Assembly: GCA_025935735.1 (NCBI GenBank)
Contig: JAICUS010000007.1
Location: 1 to 29,155, forward strand
Origin: Solirubrobacteraceae bacterium
Lineage (GTDB): Bacteria > Actinomycetota > Thermoleophilia > Solirubrobacterales > Solirubrobacteraceae
Length of the DNA stretch: 29,155 nucleotides
Direction: 5' to 3'
Shown here piece by piece: positions 10,444-18,146 of this stretch. The notes beneath the pieces are model-generated. The model was given only the letters and a program-made list of their open reading frames with translations. It was not told the DNA's origin and searched no databases. The position numbers and the translations under genes are program-made. Within the stretch, counting starts at the first letter, position 1. Each line of letters starts with the position of its first letter.

Positions 10444-11468
10444 ACCGGCGTGCCGACCGAGACCTCGTCGTAGAGCTCGATCACGTCCGGGATGTGCATG
10501 CGGATGCAGCCGTGCGAGGCGGCGCTGCCGATCGACCCGTCCGCGTCGGTGCCGTGGATGCCCGCGCCGGCGTAGATGCCCATCCAGCGCGCCTTGATCG
10601 GGTCGTCTGGGCCGGGCGGGATCACCTTGCCGGCCAGGTCCCCCGCCCAGGACGAGTTGGGCACGTGCCAGGACGGGTTCACCTGCATGTTCTCGATGTG
10701 GTAGAGCCCGGCGGGCGTCTCCAGGCCGGCCATGCCGACGGCGATCCCGTAGGTCTTGACCAGCTCGAGGTGCTTGTAGAGCTTGAGCGTGAACGCCCCG
10801 CGGTCGACCATGATCACCGACGGGTACTTCTCCGCCAGCTGGTCGCTGGAGACCGCCGGCTCGACGGTCTTGGTGTGGATCTTGACCGTCTTGGGCGCCT
10901 TCGCGTCCAGCAGCGTGCGCTTGAGCTCCTTGCGCAGCGTGTTGAACTTCACGCGGCGGCCGGTCTGCGACTGCGTCGCGTCGATGCTGCCGTGCTCGAG
11001 GTCGACGCTCGCGTCCTTGGCCGGGCGGTTGAGCTTGCGCTGCACGCGGCGGACCAGGCGGTCGATCGCCGCCTGCGAGTAGGTGACGTCGGCGGCCAGG
11101 CTCGCGTCGACCTCGTCGCCGCGGACGTCGCGCCAGGCGCGGCTGAACATGCTGCCCTCGCGCGAGCGGGCGAGCGCCCGGGCGACGGTGCCGTGGATGT
11201 CGATGCCCACGGCGGCGGCCCTGGGCGTGAGCGTGAAGTGCCGGTGGCGGTAGCGGACCTTGATCGGCTGGGCCAGCGGGTCCAGCAGCGTGCGCTTGAG
11301 CTTGCCCTCCGCCTGGGCCGGCTTCATGCCGCCGATGGCCACGTCATTGACGCGCACGCCGGGGGCGATCGTGTCCCTGTGGGAGCGGTCGACGAAGTAC
11401 GCACCCGCGACCACGCCGAGTGCGAGGGTGGCCAGGAACCCGGCGAGGACGATCAGGCGTGTGCGCAT
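10431..11468 (-). CDS. L,D-transpeptidase (YkuD family) with peptidoglycan-binding-like domain
   Basis: This 345-residue envelope enzyme should form 3-3 peptidoglycan cross-links or attach proteins to the wall. Residues 5-26 form an N-terminal membrane anchor or signal segment (LIVLAGFLATLALGVVAGAYF). A VanW/YoaR-type domain begins at about 34 (GVRVNDVAIGGMKPAQAEGKL), with a probable repeat unit to about 200. The catalytic YkuD domain runs from about 215 to 345, with H305 in GIHGTDAD, then S318, H319 and catalytic C321 in ASHGCIRMH. ATG 11468 is chosen because it places the hydrophobic segment at the N-terminus; the frame stays open further upstream only as antisense of the next gene. The promoter may lie in the 62-bp gap before it. 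The stop overlaps the convergent small gene by 13 bp. Confidence 0.92.
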   Translation of the reverse strand: MRTRLIVLAGFLATLALGVVAGAYFVDRSHRDTIAPGVRVNDVAIGGMKPAQAEGKLKRTLLDPLAQPIKVRYRHRHFTLTPRAAAVGIDIHGTVARALARSREGSMFSRAWRDVRGDEVDASLAADVTYSQAAIDRLVRRVQRKLNRPAKDASVDLEHGSIDATQSQTGRRVKFNTLRKELKRTLLDAKAPKTVKIHTKTVEPAVSSDQLAEKYPSVIMVDRGAFTLKLYKHLELVKTYGIAVGMAGLETPAGLYHIENMQVNPSWHVPNSSWAGDLAGKVIPPGPDDPIKARWMGIYAGAGIHGTDADGSIGSAASHGCIRMHIPDVIELYDEVSVGTPVYIA

Positions 11469-11530
11469 CGAGCGCCGAATGGTAGGCGGCTCGGCGGCGC
11501 ATTTGGGAGGACTGCAAGCGCTCTGGCGCG

Positions 11531-12583
11531 TCAGGAAGTTGACTCGCCCTCGTCCCGGCGGCGCACGCTGGGCGAGTAGCGCAGGAACTCCTCCACCTCG
11601 CGCTCGTACTGATAGGGCGCGCCGGCGCTCTCGCGCAGCGGCGCCAGGCGCAGCGCCTCGGCGAACGCCTGGACGGTCTCGCGGCTGGTCAGCGCGAACC
11701 GGTAGCCGGCCAGCTTGAGCCTGCGGTTGTCCAGGCCGCGGCCGAAGCGCAGCTGGCGGCGGACCACCTCGGGGATCTTCAGGCCCAGGGGCGCGAGCGC
11801 CGCGGCGGCGAGGCTCGTCCCCCAAGGCGGCAGCAGCGGCGCGAACGGCTTGCCCAGCAGGCTCGCCACCTCGGAGAGCGCGAGCACGCCGTCCGGTGCG
11901 ACGTTGAACACACCGGCGAGATCGTGGGTGGCCGCGTGGTGCAGCGCGCCGACGATGTCGTCCTCGTGGATGAACTGGTAGCGCGGGTCGAAGCCGAGGA
12001 TGCCGGGGACGGCGGGCAGGGCGAGCAGCGCGGTGTGCGTGGTCTCGAGGTCCGGCCCCAGGCCGTTGCAGTAGCGCAGGGTGCTGACCGTGATCCGCGG
12101 GTTGCGCCGGGCGAACCCCTGCACGGCGTCGTCGGCCTCCACGATGTCCGCCTCCAGCCGGGACTGCGGCTGGTGCGGCCGGGCCATCTCCTCGGTGAAG
12201 AAGCTCGGGTCGTCCTGGTGGCAGCCGTAGTAGTGCGCCGAGGACTTGAACACCACCTTGCGCACGGGCGAGTCCGGGCCGCCGCAGGCGGCGAGTACGT
12301 TCATCGTGCCGATCACGTTCTGCTCGTGCGCGGCCCGCGCGCCGGTCACGGCGGTGTCGACGATCAGCCGCGTGTCGACCACCGTGTCGATCTCCGCCGC
12401 CTGGACGATCCGCCGCAGCAGCGCGTGCTGGGTGCCGACGCGGATGAACTCCGTGCGGCGCAGCTCGCACGTGGGGTCCTCGGGCGAGACGCCGACGATC
12501 GCCTCGACCGCGTCGTCGCGCTCGAGCACCTGGGCGAGGCGGCCGCCCCAGTACGTCGACAGTCCGGTGATCAGGACGCGCAT
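11531..12583 (-). CDS. NAD-dependent epimerase/dehydratase-like SDR protein
   Basis: This 350-residue protein is an extended short-chain dehydrogenase-like protein. The Rossmann fold starts at residue 2 (RVLITGLSTYWGGRLAQVLE); the GxxGxxG glycine pattern is altered, with Thr in the middle. HEQNVIGTMNVLAAC, VVFKSSAHYYG, RYCNGLGPDLETT and YQFIHEDDIVGAL match the extended SDR scaffold. The usual YxxxK pair is not recognisable in PHQPQSRLEADIVEAD, so the reaction is unclear. ATG 12583 is chosen because it opens the Rossmann strand and lies 10 nt after the acyltransferase stop. The pair resembles the adjacent mycobacterial Rv0501 (galE2-like) and Rv0502 (acyltransferase-like) genes by my recollection of that locus. 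A role in glycolipid or cell-envelope metabolism is inferred from this pairing. Confidence 0.85.
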   Translation of the reverse strand: MRVLITGLSTYWGGRLAQVLERDDAVEAIVGVSPEDPTCELRRTEFIRVGTQHALLRRIVQAAEIDTVVDTRLIVDTAVTGARAAHEQNVIGTMNVLAACGGPDSPVRKVVFKSSAHYYGCHQDDPSFFTEEMARPHQPQSRLEADIVEADDAVQGFARRNPRITVSTLRYCNGLGPDLETTHTALLALPAVPGILGFDPRYQFIHEDDIVGALHHAATHDLAGVFNVAPDGVLALSEVASLLGKPFAPLLPPWGTSLAAAALAPLGLKIPEVVRRQLRFGRGLDNRRLKLAGYRFALTSRETVQAFAEALRLAPLRESAGAPYQYEREVEEFLRYSPSVRRRDEGESTS

Positions 12584-12593
12584 TAGTGGACCA

Positions 12594-13445
12594 CTAGCCC
12601 AGCCAGACCGACCGGCGGCCGGCCAGCATGTCGTAGAGCTCCTCCTGGATGCGGCCACGGATGTCCTCGGCGACCGTCTGCACGAGCGCCTTGTCCTCCC
12701 ACGGCTCGTCGCCCCACTGGTCTGTGGGGACCGGCTCGAGGAAGCGGATGTGGAACTTCGCCGGCAGGTAGCCGAGGCCCGCCAGCAGGCCCATCCAGGG
12801 GAAGCTCGGGGTGATCGGGAAGTAGATGAGGCCGGTGAGGCGCTGGGCGACGCCGACGTGGGCGAAGATCGGCATCGCCTCCTCGGCGCCGACGACGGCG
12901 ATCGGCACGATCGGCGCCCGGGCCCGCATCGCCGCCTCGACGAAGCCGCCGCGGCCGAACCTGCGCAGTCGATAGCGGTCCTTGTAGAGCTTCTCCGACC
13001 CCTTGCGGCCCTCGGGGAACACCAGCACGAGCTGCTCCTCGTCGTGCAGCAGCCGGTGGACGTTGGCCGGGTGCGCGGGGACGCCGCCGATCTTCGACAC
13101 CAGCATGCTCAGGCCGGGATAGCCCTTGAAGAAGTGCTCGACCGTGAGGTGCAGCGGCCGCGGCCGCGGGTGCTCCTCCTTGATCGCCTTGGCGATCATC
13201 GGCGCGTCCGGCGGCAGCGCGCCCGCGTGGTTGGAGACGAGCAGCGCGCCGCCGACGGACGGGACGTGCTCGATCCCCTCCACCTCGACCCGGAACCAGT
13301 AGCGGTACAGGAAGTCGTAGAGCGCCTTGTCCATCAGGCCCTCGATGCGCTCCGAGCGCCCCCAGTCGGTGACCTGGCGCTCGGGCTCCACCGCGGGCAG
13401 ATGGGCCCGGCGCGGGTCCGGCGCTTCAAGCTCGGCGCGAGCCAT
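12594..13445 (-). CDS. PlsC-like lysophospholipid/diacylglycerol acyltransferase
   Basis: This 283-residue enzyme belongs to the glycerolipid acyltransferase superfamily and should move an acyl chain from CoA or ACP to a lipid. Motif I is SNHAGALPPDAP (71-82), with H73 and D80 six residues apart instead of the usual four; this NHxGxxPxD spacing is typical of the DAGAT-like actinobacterial branch. Motif III is VFPEGRKGSEK (142-152). A hydrophobic PFPWMGLLAGLGYLP-like stretch near 205-228 may touch the membrane. ATG 13445 gives MARAELEAPDPRR; a start further upstream would run into the divergent hydrolase promoter. The gene leads a two-gene operon with the SDR protein. Only 22 bp separate it from the divergent hydrolase start, so the promoters must overlap. 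Confidence 0.9.
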   Translation of the reverse strand: MARAELEAPDPRRAHLPAVEPERQVTDWGRSERIEGLMDKALYDFLYRYWFRVEVEGIEHVPSVGGALLVSNHAGALPPDAPMIAKAIKEEHPRPRPLHLTVEHFFKGYPGLSMLVSKIGGVPAHPANVHRLLHDEEQLVLVFPEGRKGSEKLYKDRYRLRRFGRGGFVEAAMRARAPIVPIAVVGAEEAMPIFAHVGVAQRLTGLIYFPITPSFPWMGLLAGLGYLPAKFHIRFLEPVPTDQWGDEPWEDKALVQTVAEDIRGRIQEELYDMLAGRRSVWLG

Positions 13446-13467
13446 TCGGGGACGGTACGGTAGCGGC

Positions 13468-14460
13468 GTGCCCGGGTTCACCGAGCAGGTACGGGCGGCG
13501 GCCGGACATGCATTCGCCCGGCCGGGCGCGGACGAGACCTACGCCGACGGCGACGACTCGACCTGGCTGTCGGTCGACTGGCCGGCGCTCACGCGGTCGG
13601 TCGTCGTGCTCGGGCGGCGGGTGAACGTGGTCGACACCGGCCCGCCGGAGTCAGGCGCGGCCGCCCCGCCGATCCTCTTCATCCACGGCCTCGGCGGGCT
13701 GTGGCAGAACTGGCTGTTGAACATCCCGGCGTTCATGGGCGCCCACCGCGTGATCGCGCCGGACCTGCCGGGGTTCGGGCGCTCGGAGATGCCCAACGGC
13801 CGGATCTCCATCCAGGGTTTTGCCCGGGTCGTCGACGCGCTGTGCGACGAGCTGGGCGTGGAGGCGCCGATCGTGGTCGGCAACTCGATGGGCGGCTTCG
13901 TCGGCGCGGAGCTGGCGCTGGCGTTCCCGACCCGGGTGCGCCGGCTCGTGCTCGTCTCGGCCGCCGGGTTGTCGGTGGAGCACCTCAAGCGCGAGCCGAT
14001 CCTCGCCGCCGGCCGGATGCTCGCCGTCGGCGTGGCCCGGACCGGCGTCAAGCAGCTGCCGATCGTGAACCGGCCGCGGCTGCGCCGGGCGGCGCTGCAG
14101 CTCGTCGTGCGCTACCCCGAGCGGATCTCCGTGCCGCTGGCCACCGAGCTCTCGGCCGGCCCGGGCACCGACGGGTTCGTCGGCGGCCTGGACGCCGTGC
14201 TGGGCTACAAGTTCCGCGACCGGCTGCCGGAGATCGAGATCCCGGTGCTGATCGTGTGGGGGCGCAACGACATCCTCGTCCCGGTCGCGGACGCCTACGA
14301 GTTCGAGCGGCTGATCGGCGCCAACGCCCACGCGGTGATCTTCGAGGACACCGGGCACCTGTCGATGGTCGAGCGCCCGAGCCGGTTCAACCGGCTGGTG
14401 GCCGAGTTCATCGCCGGGAACGACCGGCCCGAGGACGCGGTGCCGGGCGTCAGCGCGTAG
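13468..14460 (+). CDS. Alpha/beta hydrolase
   Basis: This 330-residue hydrolase has a complete catalytic triad. The oxyanion strand is LFIHGLGGLWQNW (70-82). The nucleophile elbow is GNSMGG with S140. The acid is D268 in WGRNDILVP and the base is H297 in DTGHLSMVERP. A helical cap lies at about 170-240. No signal peptide is seen, so it is cytoplasmic. GTG 13468 is taken as start because it is in frame, close to the divergent acyltransferase, and leaves a normal 60-residue lead before the first core strand. Shared control with the divergent acyltransferase-SDR pair suggests lipid or ester turnover. The substrate cannot be named. Its stop overlaps the end of convergent ilvD by 11 bp. Confidence 0.88.
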   Translation: MPGFTEQVRAAAGHAFARPGADETYADGDDSTWLSVDWPALTRSVVVLGRRVNVVDTGPPESGAAAPPILFIHGLGGLWQNWLLNIPAFMGAHRVIAPDLPGFGRSEMPNGRISIQGFARVVDALCDELGVEAPIVVGNSMGGFVGAELALAFPTRVRRLVLVSAAGLSVEHLKREPILAAGRMLAVGVARTGVKQLPIVNRPRLRRAALQLVVRYPERISVPLATELSAGPGTDGFVGGLDAVLGYKFRDRLPEIEIPVLIVWGRNDILVPVADAYEFERLIGANAHAVIFEDTGHLSMVERPSRFNRLVAEFIAGNDRPEDAVPGVSA

Positions 14461-16171
14461 GCGCCGGCGAACGGGCCGGGTCCGGCTGCGTCACCGCGCC
14501 CTCCGACGCGCTCGACACGAGCGCGGCGTACTTGGCCAGCACGCCCCAGCGCGGCGCCTCCGGGGGCTCGTACTCCGCCAGCCGGCGCTCGATCTCGTCC
14601 TCGGGCAGGTCGAGGTCGATCCGGCGGGCCTCGACGTCGATGGTCACCGTGTCGCCCTCGCGCACGGCGGCGATCGGGCCGCCGCGGACGGCCTCGGGGG
14701 CGACGTGGCCGCCCATGAAGCCCCGCGTGGCGCCGGAGAAGCGGCCGTCGGTGAGCAGCGCCACCGAGTCGCCGAGGCCCTCCCCCACGATCGCCGCGGT
14801 GACCGCGAGCATCTCGCGCATCCCCGGGCCGCCGGCGGGGCCCTCGTTGCGGATGATCACCACGTCGCCGGGGTTGATCTGCCCGGCGGTGACCGCGGCC
14901 ATCGCGGCCTCCTCGCCGTCGAAGACACGGGCCGGGCCGCGGTGGTGGCGGCGCTCGTGGCCGGAGAGCTTGACCACGCTGCCCTCCGGCGCGAGGTTGC
15001 CGCGCAGGATGGCCAGGCCGCCGGTCGGCTTGAGCGGCCGGTCGAGCGGCACGATGACCTCCTGGCCGGGCGTCTCGCGCGCCTCGCGGGCGTGCTCGCC
15101 GATCGTCTTGCCCGTGACGGTCACCTGGTCCTCGTGCAGGTGGCCGCCCTCCAGCAGACGCTGGGCGAGCAGCGCCGTGCCGCCGGCGGCGTGCAGGTCG
15201 GTGGCCACGAAGCGCCCGCCGGGCTTGAGGTCGCACAGCGTCGGGACGCTGGAGGCGATCCGGTCGAAGTCGTCGATGTCCAGCGGCACGCCGATCTCGC
15301 GCGCCACCGCCAGCAGGTGAAGCACGCCGTTGGTCGAGCCGCCGCTGGAGGCGACCGCCATGATCGCGTTCTCCAGCGACTCGCGGGTGATGATGTCGCT
15401 GGGCTTCAGGCCGCGCTCGAGCACGTCCATCACCAGCTCGCCGGCCGCGTAGGCCACGTTGGCCTTCGTGGCGTCCTGCGCGGGGACGAGGCTCGGCCCG
15501 ATCGGGCTGATGCCCAGCATCTCGAACGCCATCGCCATCGTGTTGGCGGTGAACTGGCCGCCGCAGGCACCGGGGCCCGGGCTGGCCGTGGCCTCGATCT
15601 CCGCGAGCTCGGCGTCGGTGATCTTCCCCGCGGCGTGGGCGCCGACCGCCTCGAAGACGTCCATGATCGTGATGTCGCGGCCCTTATAGCGCCCGGGCGG
15701 GATCGAGCCGCCGTAGAGCATCACGCCCGGCACGTCGAGCCGCGCGAGCGCCATGACCGTGCCGGGGATCGTCTTGTCGCAGCCCGACAGCGCGATCACG
15801 GCGTCGAACAGGTGGCCGGTGGTGACGAGCTCGATGCTGTCGGCGATCAGCTCTCTCGACACGAGGCTCGTCCGCATGCCCGCCGTGCCCATCGTGATGC
15901 CGTCGGAGATCGCGATCGTGTTGAACTCCATCGGCGTCCCGCCGGCGGCCCGGATGCCGTCCTTGACCTTCGCGGCCAGCGCGCGCAGGTGGAAGTTGCA
16001 CGGCATCGTCTCGATCCACGTGTTGGCGACGCCGATGATCGGCTTGGCGAGCGCCTCGTCGTCGTAGCCGATGCCCTTCAGGTAGGCGCGGGCGGCCGCG
16101 CGGTCACGCCCCTCGGTGAGCGCGCGGGAGCGGTGCTTGAGGTCGTGGTGACCGTTGCCGGCGGCGGACAT
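14450..16171 (-). CDS. ilvD: Dihydroxy-acid dehydratase
   Basis: This enzyme dehydrates 2,3-dihydroxy-isovalerate and its methyl homologue to the 2-keto acids, the third common step of valine, leucine and isoleucine synthesis. At 573 residues it has normal length. The three iron-sulphur cluster cysteines are seen: C58 in ETMPCNFH, C131 in LSGCDKTIPG and C203 in GACGGQFTANTMA. Other family signatures are MEFNTIAISDGITMG, SGGSTNGVLHLLA, RNEGPAGGPGMREM and TDGRFSGATRGFMGGH. ATG 16171 (MSAAGNGHHDLKHRSRALTEG) is chosen because the frame upstream is only a shadow of the next gene. It lies 11 nt downstream of the membrane-anchored unknown, so the two are probably one transcript. No other ilv or leu genes are in the window. 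Confidence 0.95.
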   Translation of the reverse strand: MSAAGNGHHDLKHRSRALTEGRDRAAARAYLKGIGYDDEALAKPIIGVANTWIETMPCNFHLRALAAKVKDGIRAAGGTPMEFNTIAISDGITMGTAGMRTSLVSRELIADSIELVTTGHLFDAVIALSGCDKTIPGTVMALARLDVPGVMLYGGSIPPGRYKGRDITIMDVFEAVGAHAAGKITDAELAEIEATASPGPGACGGQFTANTMAMAFEMLGISPIGPSLVPAQDATKANVAYAAGELVMDVLERGLKPSDIITRESLENAIMAVASSGGSTNGVLHLLAVAREIGVPLDIDDFDRIASSVPTLCDLKPGGRFVATDLHAAGGTALLAQRLLEGGHLHEDQVTVTGKTIGEHAREARETPGQEVIVPLDRPLKPTGGLAILRGNLAPEGSVVKLSGHERRHHRGPARVFDGEEAAMAAVTAGQINPGDVVIIRNEGPAGGPGMREMLAVTAAIVGEGLGDSVALLTDGRFSGATRGFMGGHVAPEAVRGGPIAAVREGDTVTIDVEARRIDLDLPEDEIERRLAEYEPPEAPRWGVLAKYAALVSSASEGAVTQPDPARSPAPTR

Positions 16172-16182
16172 GGCCGCCGAGT

Positions 16183-16839
16183 CTACGCGGCGCCCGCGCC
16201 GGTCCCGCGGCGGCTGCGCTCCAGGCGCTCGCGCTCCCAGCGGCCGAGCCGCCAGATGTCGCGCTGGAGCTGGCGCGGGTCGACCTGGCGGCCGGGCAGG
16301 TGCATGTTCGCGACGGTGATCAGCCGGCGCTCGTCGCCCTTGAGCGCCATCCACTTGGCCAGCACGTCGTCGGAGTCCGGCAGCCGGGCCGAGCCGTACG
16401 GCTTGGACTCGTCGGGGAACTCGACGCAGTACTCGTTCAGCAGCCGGCCGGTCTGCGGCAGGTAGGCGACGACCGGCTTGTGGGGATAGATCAGGTAGGC
16501 GTACGGGACGCCCTTGAGGTCGCGCCCCGGGCCTTTGCCGCCGGGCTCGCGGCTCTCGCCGCCCCAGACGCGGATGAACCCGAGGTCGCGGTACATCGCC
16601 CACTCCTCCTCGTTCACGCACGACTTCAGCAGCTCCCGCGCGCGCTGCTCGGCCCGGCGCTCGCGGCCGGGGTCGTAGGGCACCGGCGCGCCGGCCGCCC
16701 GCGCCCGGCGGCGGACCCGCGCCCGCTCACGCCGGCGCTCGACCCAGGGCAGCGAGACCTCCCAGAGCAGCGCGACGATCACGATCGACGTGGCGACGAG
16801 CGCGACCGTCACCGCAGCGCGCCCCCACGACCCGCGCAC
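16183..16839 (-). CDS. Single-pass membrane protein, function unknown
   Basis: This 218-residue protein starts at GTG 16839. A single membrane helix (about 8-32, AAVTVALVATSIVIVALLW) is followed by a very basic segment (RRRERARVRRRARAAG), so by the positive-inside rule the large domain should be cytoplasmic. The soluble part (about 60-215) contains CVNEEEWAMYRDLGFIRVWG, PYAYLIYPHKPVVAYLP and KGDERRLITVANMHLPG. These look like an ordered alpha/beta domain, but I recognise no family or catalytic motif. It sits 11 nt upstream of ilvD on the same strand. That link may be only transcriptional. Confidence 0.72.
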   Translation of the reverse strand: MRGSWGRAAVTVALVATSIVIVALLWEVSLPWVERRRERARVRRRARAAGAPVPYDPGRERRAEQRARELLKSCVNEEEWAMYRDLGFIRVWGGESREPGGKGPGRDLKGVPYAYLIYPHKPVVAYLPQTGRLLNEYCVEFPDESKPYGSARLPDSDDVLAKWMALKGDERRLITVANMHLPGRQVDPRQLQRDIWRLGRWERERLERSRRGTGAGAA

Positions 16840-16910
16840 ACTTCGCGGCCGCGCCCGGCCGCACTCACTCCGCGGCCCGCCACGGCCCCCGCCGTCACCG
16901 CGCCCCGTTG

Positions 16911-16944
16911 AGGTCGGATGATCGGGGCGGGGTGGAGGGGCTGC
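16911..16944 (+). repeat. 34-nt exact dispersed repeat, copy 2
   Basis: It is identical over all 34 bases to 5219-5252 and in the same orientation. It lies in the 117-bp gap between the start of the membrane-anchored gene (16839) and the stop of the 83-residue gene (16957). As at copy 1, a short conserved minus-strand gene ends within about a dozen bases of the repeat's right end. The bases beyond 16944 differ from copy 1, and the hairpin seen there is largely lost: only four outer pairs can form, around an 8-nt loop. The rest of the gap is plain GC-rich sequence that must hold the promoter for the downstream minus-strand pair. Confidence 0.85.
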
Positions 16945-16956
16945 AGGCCTTACCCA

Positions 16957-17208
16957 TCAAATGGCGCCGCCGGCGGCGCGTGGGAAGAAGATCACCCGCG
17001 CGGTCCCGCGCGGGATCTGGTCGAACGCCGTGACCATCTCGGCCTGGCGCCGGCCGGTCTCGGTGGTCACCGGGATCGCCGCCCACATGCCTTGCTCGAG
17101 CTGGCGGCGGAACTCCTCTACGAGCCGCCGCTCGTCCTCGCCGACCTCGACGTCTCCTTCGGCGATCAGCTGCTCGCCGTAGCCGGGGCGCATGCGGAGG
17201 AACTTCAT
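16957..17208 (-). CDS. Small conserved protein linked to thiD, function unknown
   Basis: This 83-residue protein starts at ATG 17208 (MKFLRMRPGYGEQLIAEGD). A longer upstream frame exists but would run into thiD. The sequence suggests one helix (EDERRLVEEFRRQLEQGMWAAIP) followed by strand and helix (TGRRQAEMVTAFDQIP) and a final strand (RGTARVIFFPRAAGG). There is no membrane segment or cysteine. It begins 8 nt after the thiD stop on the same strand, so it is co-transcribed with thiD. I do not recognise a family. The 34-nt repeat lies 12 bp beyond its stop. Confidence 0.72.
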   Translation of the reverse strand: MKFLRMRPGYGEQLIAEGDVEVGEDERRLVEEFRRQLEQGMWAAIPVTTETGRRQAEMVTAFDQIPRGTARVIFFPRAAGGAI

Positions 17209-17216
17209 GACCCGGA

Positions 17217-18101
17217 TTATGTCACGCGGCCCGCGCCGGGTTCCCCGGTCGCGTGCGCCAACTGCGCACACCGCGTCATGGGCCGGACGGCACCCAGCAC
17301 GTCGACCGGCCCCGCCCCGGCCCCGACTCCGCGCAGCCCGTCGCGCACCGCCTCCGACGCGAGCGCCCGCGCGGCCCGCGCCGCCTCCAGCGGCGTGTGC
17401 CCCATGGCCAGGTGCGCCGCCAGCACGGACGAGTGCGTGCAGCCGGACCCGTGCGCCGCCCCGTCGGGATGCCGCTCCCCGCGCAGCAACTCGACCCGGG
17501 CGCCGTCGAAGAACACGTCCGTGGCCTCGCCTCGGTGCCCCCCGGTGACCACCACCGCCTCCGGCCCGAGCGCCCGCAGCGCCCGCGCGAGCGCCTCGGC
17601 GTCGTCGCGCCCGTCCGCGCCGGCCGCCGCCTCCTGCGCGTCCACGCGGCCCGCCGCCAGGACTCGGGCCTCCGGCAGGTTCGGGGTGATCACCGTCGCC
17701 AGCGGCAGCAGCTCCGTCACGATCGCCGCGCGCGCCCCGTCGTCCAGCAGCACGGCGCCGGACTCGGCCACCATCACCGGGTCGATCACCACCGGGACGC
17801 CCGGCAGCAGCGCCAGCGCCTCGCGGACGGCCAGCACGATCTCGCGCGTGCCGAGCATGCCGATCTTCACCGCGTCGACGCCGATGTCCTCGGCGACCGC
17901 CCGGACCTGCTCGACGATGAACTCGCCGGGCACCGGGTGGACGCCGGAGACGCCGACGGTGCTCTGAGCGGTCAGCGCCGTGAGCGCCGTCATCCCGTGC
18001 ACGCCGCAGCGGGCGAATGCCTTCAGGTCCGCCTGGATGCCGGCGCCGCCGCCGGAGTCGGAGCCGGCGATCGACAGCACCGCGGGGACTTCTCGGGACA
18101 T
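17217..18101 (-). CDS. thiD: Hydroxymethylpyrimidine/phosphomethylpyrimidine kinase
   Basis: ThiD phosphorylates HMP and then HMP-P with ATP to give HMP-PP, the pyrimidine half of thiamin. This 294-residue protein is a ribokinase-fold enzyme of normal family length. [22 protein letters not shown] (8-29) is the substrate-binding signature; [14 protein letters not shown] and VKIGMLGT follow. [12 protein letters not shown] and VITPNLPEA flank the phosphate site. [17 protein letters not shown] is the anion hole and catalytic segment. No ThiE domain is fused. ATG 18101 gives a standard N-terminus. Only 45 bp separate it from the divergent ATP-grasp gene, too little for a TPP riboswitch, and none is seen. 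Other thiamin genes are not in the window. Confidence 0.93.
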   Translation of the reverse strand: MSREVPAVLSIAGSDSGGGAGIQADLKAFARCGVHGMTALTALTAQSTVGVSGVHPVPGEFIVEQVRAVAEDIGVDAVKIGMLGTREIVLAVREALALLPGVPVVIDPVMVAESGAVLLDDGARAAIVTELLPLATVITPNLPEARVLAAGRVDAQEAAAGADGRDDAEALARALRALGPEAVVVTGGHRGEATDVFFDGARVELLRGERHPDGAAHGSGCTHSSVLAAHLAMGHTPLEAARAARALASEAVRDGLRGVGAGAGPVDVLGAVRPMTRCAQLAHATGEPGAGRVT

Positions 18102-18146
18102 GCCCCTGAGGCTAGTACCGGCCCCGCTGTGCAACGCTTCGGCGCG

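Noticed and set aside
11469..12470. Upstream extension of the L,D-transpeptidase frame
   Set aside because: The extension is a shadow of the SDR gene on the same strand in another frame. The signal anchor marks the true start at 11468.
16172..16621. Upstream extension of ilvD
   Set aside because: It overlaps the membrane-anchored gene in another frame, and the IlvD N-terminus is complete from 16171.
18102..18146. TPP riboswitch before thiD
   Set aside because: The gap is only 45 bp and shared with a divergent gene; no CTGAGA-type element is present.
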